A stretch of 64,000 nt of DNA from contig OX393577.1 of NCBI GenBank assembly GCA_947652605.1, positions 66,674,108-66,738,107 of the forward strand, written 5' to 3'. The translations under genes and the position numbers were made by a program. Positions 35,973 through 45,102 of this stretch are shown here, piece by piece (position 1 is the first letter of the stretch; the number at the start of each line of letters is the position of its first letter). Under the pieces are notes generated by a model. That model was given only the letters and a program-made list of their open reading frames with translations. It made no database searches and was not told where the DNA came from. This DNA comes from Elmis aenea (Eukaryota; Arthropoda; Insecta; Coleoptera; Elmidae).

Positions 35973-36409
35973 TGTATAAGAAACCAACATGGCGACAGGA
36001 TGAGCTGATTCGAAAGACATATTTAAGTCAGGCGGGGAAGTTTTTAATCCACCCACGTATAGGTAGCGCTTGGTCGTTCTAATGCTAGCGGCGCGAAATT
36101 ATTTGCACGTACCTCCGTTGTCAATTTTGATTAAGTGCCGTTAGTGTAATAAACCGATTCGTATTTTGGACGTGTTTATTGCTTACTCCGTTCCGTTGTG
36201 CACCTGTTCTTGCTTACGGAGAGCAGATTCTAGTTAGCAGTGTTTACTCCGCAAGAGAGTTATAAATCAGGTCGCTTTTTGCCGCTACGGGGGTATCGCG
36301 AACTAACCGCTCCCCCGGGTTGCGATTAGCCCGATAAGCTGATCCACTCGTTGCTGCCGCTGTCCGATACAGGCTGCCGTACTCGTTCGCGAACGCCGCT
36401 ATCACTTAC
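35973..36409. other. GC-rich stretch downstream of the candidate first exon
   Basis: From about 36050 the GC and CpG content rises well above the local level. If the minus-strand donor at 36409/36410 is real, this is the beginning of intron 1. CpG-rich DNA around a first exon is compatible with a promoter domain. Confidence 0.35.
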
Positions 36410-36569
36410 CTGCCGGTCGTACCCTGCTCGCCCGGCACGCTGGAAGCGCACAACAGAGACGAACGCACGTGCACAGAAGTAACTGTGTGTATCTGGACGG
36501 TTTCATTAGTCGTGCTCGAGTTTTAACGGATGAGAGATTAAACGAGCTTTCCCCGGTCGTTCCGTTCAT
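36410..36569 (-). CDS. Candidate first coding exon with signal-peptide-like sequence
   Basis: On the minus strand a frame starts at an ATG at 36569, with a second in-frame ATG at 36506. From the second ATG it reads MKPSRYTQLLLCTCVRLCC, then ALPACRASRVRPA, and ends at CAG|GTAAGT, a consensus donor (exon end 36410). The hydrophobic, cysteine-rich stretch followed by small residues resembles a signal peptide. The donor is in phase 1 (one base, G, left over), usual for signal-peptide and Ig exons, and it matches the phase of the Ig exon at 11973. Against it: the frame stays open upstream of the first ATG, and no linking exons were seen between 36.4 and 12.0 kb. The GC-rich surroundings may instead belong to an unrecognised retroelement. 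The product is unknown unless transcripts link it. Confidence 0.4.
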
Positions 36570-39527
36570 TCGGCCCGTTCTGCTAATACCGACACTACAA
36601 CTATTCGAGTGCCGTTTGATCCAAGCGAGCCTTGTATAAGTGGCTACGTTTTACGAGACAAGTCGTAAAACTGATAAATTCATTTGTACGTAATCCACGT
36701 CTATTTTTATAGTTGGCAGTTGCAAGGACGCCTTTTAGTCCAGGACCGTATCCAACTACTTAGAACACTTTCGCTACTTTTTCAGACGACACTGCAATCT
36801 TAGCAGGAGCCAAAGGAGTAGACGAAGCTACGTTGTAAATTACAGCAAGCATGTAACCAGGTCTATAATTAAACTATAAACTAGAGAATGAAGTTTTAAT
36901 TTTAAAAGTACCTACTTTAACATTTCGCACTAATAGAAGAACAGTGAAACAACTCAAAAAATCATTTTTACTTTCGCCATAGGTAGTATAAAGAAAGTAT
37001 TGTTTGAATAGTCCTGAAAACCTGTAGTTGTTGACAAAATCACCTAATGCCTATTTAAAGAACATTATAATATTAATTAAACCCTAATGTAAAAATTGTA
37101 GTCGCAAAAGCTACTTAAAATTTCAACGAAATTTAGACCCCGTATGTGCTAAATTATTTCCAGGTGTTCATGTCGTATAGTTGATGTTTGTATTTGTATT
37201 AGAATCAGAGATATTATTTAAACAAAAAAATCTTGTCTAAGTTAAATTTGGTGGAGGTGCCGGGCCAATAACTTTTAAACCATGCATTTTTGCTACAAAC
37301 AACCTTTCATAAAAGTGACACAAAATGAATAAGGATTCAAAAAATGTTGTAATATAAAGGGTGAGTTATTTGAAAATCCAGGGTTAGTGTATGTGCTATA
37401 ATTTTAATAACATAGATTTTTTAATGTCATTATTGAACGTCGAATACATTAAGTTTGTATTCCTATTACGATTGAAATATTAATTTTTACTTAAATATTT
37501 TGTATACAAAGTACCGAGTAAAAATGTAATTAATAAATGCAAATAACTTAAAAACCTAGCATTGTAGCTGGGATAAACATTGTACCTATAAAAATTATAC
37601 AAAATGGAAGAAAGATTGAAAAAAAATTAATAATATACAGGGTGTTCTATTTTAAAGTTCAAAGTTGGTGTCATTTTTAAATATTTTGAACGTGTTAAAA
37701 AAATTTAGAATTAGCCCTTGTACTGTCTCTTTGAAGTCGTATTTATATAATTTTTATTGCGATTAGAATAGGAAATAATAAAATTTAAATCGACTTTTCG
37801 ATTTTTAACATAATTGATTTGGTTTAAACAATAAAATTATTATTGTAAAAGTATTAATATTCTATTACTACTTATAAAAATTAACAGTTAAAGATAAATT
37901 TTTAGGCGTATTTAAAATATCGTTGCTTTTTTAGAAAGTTTTTTTTTCACGAAGACTTTTTAAGACGATAGGGAATTTTTTTTCCGCAATACGCCAAGGA
38001 GCAATACCAACACATAAACTACGCCGAACAAACTACCCACGCACAACCAAAATTTGAATTGCGTTTGTACAAGATCCAATTTAATTTCTATTTATTTAAA
38101 TCGCCTAAGGTGCTCCGTTACTTTAGTAAGTAACGTTTGGAATGTAAATGTTAATTAGGGAAATTCATTTCATTTAAAGTGTTTTAAGTTGGTTTTGTTT
38201 TCACGCTTAAAATGTTTGTATCTTAGGGGGAAATTGACGAAGTTTCTTGCGGAGATCGCGCTGTATCTCAGAAGGGCAATATTTGAGGACACAGCGAGAC
38301 TCCGAGAGTATGCTCGTGTTTTAATAATGTGGAAGCTTTGTTCACGCAATTAGTTGAATCTTAGTTTGCCGTGCAGGAAACTGTCGCAGACATATCCACA
38401 TTTATTTAGTATAGTAGACGTATACGTTAATAATGACGAACTTTGTTAATGATTCAGGCCCTGCAAGGAACTGGGATAATGCTTTTGCCTAAACTATTAT
38501 ATCAATTTATTAATAAGTAATGTCTAAGACTCGGCTGCAGTTGGCGATTTTGGTGTTAAAAGTACCACGTCCTTTTTACTTTGTTCTATCACTATCGCTT
38601 TTAGTTTTAAGAAATACAAACAGTTCTTAAAAGTGTGTGAATAATTTTAGATTTATGCATACAATTCGTCTCATTTTGATTGCTGGATATCATTATAATC
38701 GGTGAATCTTCTTCAAATTTCTACTTAGAAATACAAATACGAATGCTATGAAATCTTACTCCAGATGCAGGTTTTTCCTCTGATGAATATTTTATAAACA
38801 AGTGACACACTTTGTGAAGCAGGCAGTTGGTAAAGTATTTCATTAAACATTCAGGAAAACTAAAACTTGAGAAATTAATGAGAGGGCCGAGCATAAAATT
38901 TCTCAACGTAAGAGATAGTCGAAGAATATGAGTCTCGGGCGACGGACACACCTCGAAGAAATTCGTAAGGTTGTCAGACACTAATTATCCGGGGGTATAA
39001 TTATGTTAAAATTCAATTAAAAGTTCGCATTCCGAAAAAGTTATTACCTGTTAAATTACAAGTGTTAGCGGCACATGACTATCGCGTAATTGCTTGTGTT
39101 CTGCAATTTCTTTGGGTAATTAATAATTAACGGAAGGAATTGGTTTTCGTTACTAAATAATCCAGTCTCCCGCGAAACCGCTTCGCGATGTAAACAAACT
39201 GACGAAGAGACGCGAGTCTTAAAACTGGTTTCGCATTTAGAGAAAAAATACTTCAAGAAAAAAGCGTCTCATAATTAAGCCTATTTATAGTAACTCTTTT
39301 AACTGTCAAATTAATTCATAACACTTTACCATGCAAAATTAAATACGCAGTTGCAAATATTGGCTTCCCTCATTATTTTACGACAAAAGTGTAAAAAAAG
39401 TTGCTAAGAATCGAAAACTGGGTGATCTAAATTTTAAAGGTGCTGTTAACATTATTATTCGGAAAATAGCAGTGCTAAAAAAACTTTGCAGGTTACGACG
39501 CCACAAAGACATTTATTTAAAGGGGCG
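36570..39527. other. Non-coding stretch: possible promoter side, then AT-rich DNA
   Basis: CTTATACAAGG on the minus strand near 36627-36637 is TATA-like, upstream of the candidate exon. TTTGGTGGAGGTGCCGGG at 37247-37264 (plus) is one of four primer-binding-site-like motifs. ATATACAGGGTGTTCTAT near 37633 is an unpaired TACAGGG end. No coding sequence recognised from 36.6 to 39.5 kb. Confidence 0.4.
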
Positions 39528-40416
39528 TACGAGGTCTGTCTATAACGTAACGAGCAGACCGTCGACTGAGTGTCCGAATGATATCTGGAACTACCAACAT
39601 TGACAAAGACACTGTGTGGAAAATTTTGCGGGAGGATTTCGACATGAAAAAAGTTTGTGCCAATATGGTTCCTAAGGTTCTCACACCAGAACACAAAGAA
39701 TGGCGCAAGAAACTTTGTGCCGACATGCTGGAACAAATTAAAGCTGACTCCGATCTACTAAAACAATCATTACTTGTGACGAAACCTGGATCTTTCAATA
39801 TGACCCAGAGACATAAACACAATCCATGCCTTGGAAAACCTCTTGCCCAAGAATCAAAAAAGCTCGTCAGATCGAAGCAAAATTTAAAGCAATGCTGATT
39901 GCATTTTTTGATATCAAGGGAATCAACTTGGAATAGAGGCAAGACAGTGAACCAGCATTATTACAAAGAAGTTTTGATTAAGCTGGGAGAAGGAGTTGGA
40001 AAAATACGCCCAGAACTCTGGCAAAATGGTTTCATTCTGCATCGACAACGCTGCTTCGCACACAGCGCTCTCCATGAGGCAGTTTTTGGTTGAAAACCGA
40101 ATTGCAAGACTGGATAATCCTCCTTATTCCCCTGATTTGACACCCTGTGACGTCTTCTTCTTTCCAAAAATAAAATCTTTGCTAAAAGGAACCCGTTTTG
40201 AGTCATTGGAGGGTGTTAAGAAGAAAACGTCACAGCTATTAAAACAGATAAGAAAATGAACTGCAACACACGTTCGACCAGTGGAAAATAAGTATGGGTC
40301 GATGTGTGAGTGCCAATGGGGACTATTTTTACTGAGACCAACAATACATTTTCCATAAATTGTAAATAAATATCTATTTTTGAACCAATCCCATTATTTT
40401 ATGGACAGACCTCGTA
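39528..40416 (+). pseudogene. Internally deleted mariner element with both TIRs
   Basis: The ends are TACGAGGTCTGTCTATAA at 39528 and its inverse (TTATGGACAGACCTCGTA) ending at 40416, with TA at both. Inside, frames give TVWKILREDFDMKKVCANMV, PKVLTPEHKEWRKKLCADML, CDETW (about 39778), then CIDNAASHTALSMRQFL and PPYSPDLTPCDVFFFPKIK. The last two catalytic aspartates are separated by 34 residues (D,D34D). The element is about 0.89 kb against about 1.3 kb for full mariners. The N-terminal helix-turn-helix part is missing, and several frameshifts follow DETW. It cannot encode active transposase, but its TIRs look usable in trans. Confidence 0.93.
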
Positions 40417-40732
40417 TCTCTTAAACCGTTAGAGATATCTGAGTTATAAATAATAAAATTTTACAATATTTTAAGTTTTTAAGGCAGCTTCTCAACACAA
40501 GTTATTGGTATTGTTACATTCGTCAGAAAGCCCTCATGTACCGCTACCATTCCATTAAAAAAAATTGTCTTTCTCTCGAAAAACCAATTCTGCAACCCTC
40601 AAAACCGATTAAAGTAACCTAACTGTCAATAATATTATTGCAAAAACGTTTTTGGACACTTGTTGAAGTAATAAAATTTAATGTATGTCAAGGCTCACTT
40701 AATAAAAAAATGAATTTCGTTCAAAAATTACA
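40417..40732. other. Short non-coding spacer
   Basis: AT-rich spacer between two mobile elements; nothing recognised. Confidence 0.45.
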
Positions 40733-41107
40733 GGTAATTTATGCTTGTAGGAGACCGGCGGTGCTGTCATATGAACGCTGTGTTCACTTGTAAGCGTTTG
40801 TGCGTAAAAGTATTTATGAAGGTTGTGACCCATTACACATTTATGGCCTATATTTAATTTATCCTATGCATTTAAAAAACAGAAAACCTTAAGCAACCTT
40901 TAACCTGACCCTTTATTATTGTCCAAGCGAACGAGGATGAGGTTAAAGGTCGGTGAAAGTTTTTTTAATTGTAATTTTTAATGGTTTGCAAAAACCTTTA
41001 TGATGAGTTTTACGCCCAAACGCTTACATGGGAACGTAGCGTTTAAACACGAGAACATAGCGTTAATACCTGACAGCCGCGCCGGTCTCTTACAAGCATA
41101 AATTACC
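40733..41107. mobile_element. 375-bp MITE with long imperfect terminal inverted repeats
   Basis: The left end GGTAATTTATGCTTGTAGGA matches the inverse of the right end (TTACAAGCATAAATTACC). The arms continue through GAGACCGGCG, TGCTGTCA / GGCTGTCA and GTAAGCGTTTGTGCGTAAAA. The right arm carries an extra AACGCTATG/AACGCTACG duplication. No coding sequence. I cannot assign a superfamily from the ends. Confidence 0.88.
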
Positions 41108-42464
41108 GATATTATGTTCAAGAGTTCAAGTGATCATGTTTTTTACATATTATATCATGTGTCTAAAATTTCATTTATCTAAAATCAAAGCAAAAGAGAA
41201 AAAAAGGGGGTGTACCAGAACTTACTTACACCCGGTATAATAAAGTGTATATTAGGTACCTAATTAATCCATGATTAATGCTTATTATTTGCCAATGTTC
41301 GAATATTAACTGATGAGTAGAAAAGTTATTATAGCATTAAATTTGCGTGACTTGATGTCAGGTTGAATTGTCTCACACAAAACAGTTATTTCTCAAAATA
41401 AGTGAGATACTTGAAGCGGTCCTGGTTTCTGGAATACCCCATATAGTATGTAGCATCAACAAATACTGAAACCATTCGCTATAACAAATTGAATTACATA
41501 ATTGGAGCGACAAGCGGTAAACAAACTAACAGCAAACAGACTTACTAATGCTTAATCCGCTAGTGTTAGCAGCCATAAAATTATTCAAAATGTTCATTTC
41601 TATTTGTCTAGCACCTCAAAAGTCCAAAGTCAACAAGCCTTCACTACACCATTCGCATATATTCGTTAAAAATATGCATAAACAGGCTGCTCTCACAGAT
41701 AAACGCTGCATAAAACGGCAATACGTTAAACAAATGTAGATCATAAACCGTACCTGCACTTTTTTAACCACTTCATTAATATTAAAAAGGTTCTGTGAAT
41801 ACAGACTGTATTGTAGGAAAACTTTTCCAATAACGAAACTTTTTTAATAACGACGTAAAACACGTTTTAGCCACCTATTAAAATATTATGTTAAGTTATG
41901 TTTATACAAAATACACTCGGCAAGCTTGAATTTTCCATCTGCTTCTGTTTAATTTTGGTTATTAGGGAAATATTACGGCTCTCCCGCACATTTTCATACA
42001 CAAGTTTGTATTTAACGCTCAAGTTGTTTTCAAAGCGGATGAGAAAATACTATAGTTCGCAACAAATCGAATAAGACTTGCCACACAAAGTTTTGGCCAC
42101 GTTGTGTTTAAGTCAAAAGATCTAAAATATTTTAAATAAACTTAAGTTGAAAACAAAAACAAATAGTACGGACAACGACTTATCAATGGATTTTTAAAGA
42201 GCATTTTATATGAAAAAAGCAGGATGAACGATGAGGATAATTATGAAATAATCAAATATAACTTTCCTAGTCTCTTCCGGGACTAATTTAGTTTAAGCGA
42301 ACGTTGCACGCCGGCGGAATTATGAAACTATACGCGTGTGCCTAAATCATTTATTAACTCCATTTACTACAGACTAATGTAATATAACAAAAGCACTTTA
42401 TAAGCTTGTTACTGTATGTACATGACGATATTAGCTACTCCAGGCAACGAAGAGCACGGTACGT
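41108..42464. other. AT-rich stretch without recognised genes
   Basis: GGGGGTGTACC ... TTACACCCGGTATA near 41207-41240 may be a decayed small inverted unit. Nothing else recognised. Confidence 0.45.
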
Positions 42465-43090
42465 TTGTCAAATATGCGTTTTCAACCAATCATTAATCTT
42501 AAATCTTCTAGAGACTACCAATAGGAGCATTATTACACGGTAATAATTTAAGATTCCCGTCAGATGTTGATCCTCCTGTCAAATTTGCGTTTTCGACCAA
42601 TAACAAACTCGGATTTCCTAGAAACAACCAATAAACATAATCATACACTGATAATATCCTTTTCGCAATTAACAGCTTTCCATGCGTTTATTGGTCGTTT
42701 CTAAGAAATTTGTGATTGGTCGAAAATATAAATTTGGAGAGGGAATTAAATATTTAGTTCTTGATAATTTTTTGACGAATTTCGGCGACCAGTAGCGTTA
42801 CTTTAATATAGATTAAACCACACCCCTGACGCACCACTCTGACAGTGCTTGTAAAATTTGACATAACGTACATTTAATTTGACAAGTAGGTTAGGTGAAG
42901 GAAATTTTCTGACAAAATATAACTCGTGCATTGCAAATAATCTATAATTTTTGACAAATCTTCACTCAGCAAGTTGAATCAGAAAAAATCACTCGTGCAC
43001 TTTGTACCCTCGTGTTTTTTTCAGCTCAACTTGCATTCGGGCATATTAACCAAAAATTATCGATAATTTTCAATGCACTTGTTATATTAT
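42465..43090. repeat. Dispersed repeat with internal hairpins, copy 2
   Basis: Colinear with 26435-26965, then extending further. A first hairpin pairs TTTTCGACCAATAACAAA (about 42582) with TTTGTGATTGGTCGAAAA (about 42708). A second pairs TATAACTCGTGCATTGCAAA (about 42918) with TTTTCAATGCACTTGTTATA (about 43068). These mirror structures and the neighbouring ORF suggest it is part of a larger mobile element. Confidence 0.85.
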
Positions 43091-43299
43091 TACTGATAAC
43101 TACACACATGTTAAATTCTCCATAATGACGTCACGTTTTGTCGTTATGACAGCGGATAAAAAGGTACCTAACTAAATATCCACTTGCATTTTTGCATGTA
43201 ACTTTTGTTACCTTGCAACCGAATTATTTGATTGTAAAGTTTTGACGTTTTGTCAGTTATTATTTGAAGGTTATAATTTATTCGTGCAGTTATCGTACC

Positions 43300-43522
43300 G
43301 AATTACACTCGAGCTTTGTTTTTATCCTGGACAAACTTGCTTTGACTAAACTCAAGTTCGGTTGCAAGGCAAATCTTGACTCGACAACTGTCAAAGATAA
43401 AACAACTCGTCTTACGGACTCGTTGTTTTATCAGACAGTTTTGTCTCGTCGATTTTCCTAGCAACCAAACTTTCGTAGCAACGCAAGTTTGTCCGGCAAA
43501 AAAAAAAGCTCTCGTGTAATTA
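43300..43522. repeat. 223-bp imperfect inverted repeat
   Basis: The left arm, from AATTACACTCGAGC through GGACAAACTTGCTTTG and CAAAGATAAAACAACTCG, pairs with the right arm AACGAGTC-side GTTGTTTTATCAGACAG, GCAAGTTTGTCC and GCTCTCGTGTAATTA. The loop is only a few bases, centred near 43412. It could form a long hairpin in RNA or DNA. Short frames inside it are by-products of the repeat. Confidence 0.88.
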
Positions 43523-43642
43523 CCCCCGACTATTCCCCTCATGGTCATATAAACCAATCACTTTAGTCAAATTATAGTCACGCCTTAATGTTTTGACCAA
43601 TCACGTTCATTTTTAAGCGGCAAAAACTCCAAATCGTTCCTT

Positions 43643-43678
43643 GGGATGTTTTCACCGGCAAAATAGCGAAAACATCCC
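43643..43678. promoter_or_regulatory. Short perfect palindrome upstream of the small ORF
   Basis: GGGATGTTTTCACCGGCAAA is followed by ATAGCGAAAACATCCC: two 10- to 11-bp arms about 80 bp upstream of the ATG at 43755. It could be a protein-binding site or a hairpin. Regulatory function is inference. Confidence 0.4.
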
Positions 43679-43754
43679 GTTGTCATGTCAATTATATCCT
43701 TAGCAACCTGGTTGTTTGTTTACAGATGTTTGACAGTTGTAAAATATATTTAAG

Positions 43755-43943
43755 ATGAGCCGTTTTGGAATAACTTCCATAGGAGAAATACAAAAAACTG
43801 TTGCAAATATAACTCCCAAAAATACTGTTGCATCCAAAACGTCAATATGGAAACAATTTGAAAAATTTTGCAAGGAAAGGAGTTACGATTTAAATGCTGC
43901 TACAGAGGTTAGTACCTACGCTATCAAAATTTTTAACAAATAA
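43755..43943 (+). CDS. Small ORF resembling the N-terminus of a Crypton-like tyrosine recombinase
   Basis: The 62-codon frame starts at ATG in ATTTAAGATGAGC and reads MSRFGITSIGEIQKTVANIT, then a stretch containing KNTVASKTSIWKQFEKFCKE and RSYDLNAATE. A conserved-looking KNTxxxxxxxWxxFxxFCxE segment with predicted helices resembles the SAM-like core-binding domain that opens tyrosine recombinases of the Crypton/DIRS and KIAA1958-like type. The catalytic R...H-R...Y half is absent. GAG|GTTAGT at about 43908 is a fair splice donor, so the frame may continue in another exon not found here. Otherwise it is a truncated remnant. It lies in a block of serial inverted repeats. Confidence 0.45.
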   Translation: MSRFGITSIGEIQKTVANITPKNTVASKTSIWKQFEKFCKERSYDLNAATEVSTYAIKIFNK

Positions 43944-44007
43944 TAAACGAAAATTGTAATTATTTTTGGTATCTTATTTGGAAAATAGTCTAATCAAATA
44001 TATTTCG

Positions 44008-44342
44008 GAGCATTATTTTGCAGGAAAATTTTTAACTCAAGTTTGTTACTTATGGGTCAATCTAAACAGATGAATCTTCCTTAGGTGTAAGCACATTTTG
44101 CTGTGGTTACCATTGTTGCTATTGAGATTATGATTGTTATTAACAAAGGTAACCAAAGGAAAATTTGTTTACACCTAAGGAAGATTCATCTGTTTAGATT
44201 GACCCATAGGTAACATCCCTCGACAAAATGAATGACAAAATCCCTCGCCTTTGGCTCAGGATTTTGTCATGTCTTTTGTCTCAGGATGTTACCAAAGTAA
44301 CAAACTTTTGTCAATAATTTTACCGGCAAAATAATGTTCCCT
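44008..44342. repeat. Nested inverted repeats (335 bp)
   Basis: The outer arms GGAGCATTATTTTGCAGG / CCGGCAAAATAATGTTCC and AGTTTGTTAC / GTAACAAACTT enclose an almost perfect inner hairpin. In it, GGGTCAATCTAAACAGATGA with TCTTCCTTAGGTGTAA (44055-44090) pairs with its inverse at 44170-44207. A direct echo, CCCTCGACAAAATG ... GACAAAATCCCTCG, lies between. No coding sequence. Confidence 0.88.
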
Positions 44343-45102
44343 TAATATATTATAACTGATAATTTATTACGAATAGTTGATAACCCAGCTAAAATTTGCC
44401 ATGCGATTTAGTTTCTAATGTAAGCTGTGTAAATTTACTTCTAGCAAATGACCAAAATAATCTACCGAACATACAAACGAGTCTAGAAAATTCGTAAATT
44501 CAAAAATACGTAGTCTTGTATTTGGAGAGATTTACAAGGAAGATTGATTGAGTCCCACGGGATGGATTCAAGAACGCTGAGTTGATGTAAACGACATTAA
44601 TTATAATTACTGTAACAGATGTAGCAATTAGATTATCCAAATTTGAAAATGTGCTCATAAATTTCGCAAACGATATCGTAGTTATAAAACCAAAACGATC
44701 AAGCCATTTTTTACACGATAATTTTCTTACTTATACCGTTCTTAAGCGGGTGATCCGCGGACCCTAAGCATAACGTAAATGGGGATTTAATTTAATCGTA
44801 ATGAAAAAATAACGGCGGTAAATATATACGCGTCATTTTACCGAGTTTGGCTCTTTTGTGCCATGGAGTTTAATTTAGGAGATGAATACTTTAATAATAA
44901 CATTGTTGTTAAAAATAACACAAAATAAGCAAAAAAGATAAAGCAATAAATTAAAAAATAATTAAAGTAGTATAACTGCATAGCAAAAAATCGGTTTAAA
45001 CCTACTGTAAAATCTTCATAATTAATTTTATGGTAAATAAATTTCTCCAATGAAAAAAGTATTCTAAATAGGCTCAGTAATCTTTAACTAATTATATTTA
45101 CC
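44343..45102. other. AT-rich stretch without recognised genes
   Basis: No recognised gene or repeat between the hairpin block and the large palindromic element. Confidence 0.5.

Noticed and set aside
36100..36760. Reading the GC-rich region as an LTR with TTGGCAGTTGCAAGG as primer-binding site
   Set aside because: No TG...CA ends, no LTR partner, and the AATAAA/TATA order does not fit; kept only as an alternative to the first-exon reading.
43303..43557. 84-codon minus-strand and 65-codon plus-strand frames
   Set aside because: Both lie in the 223-bp inverted repeat and reflect its mirrored sequence.
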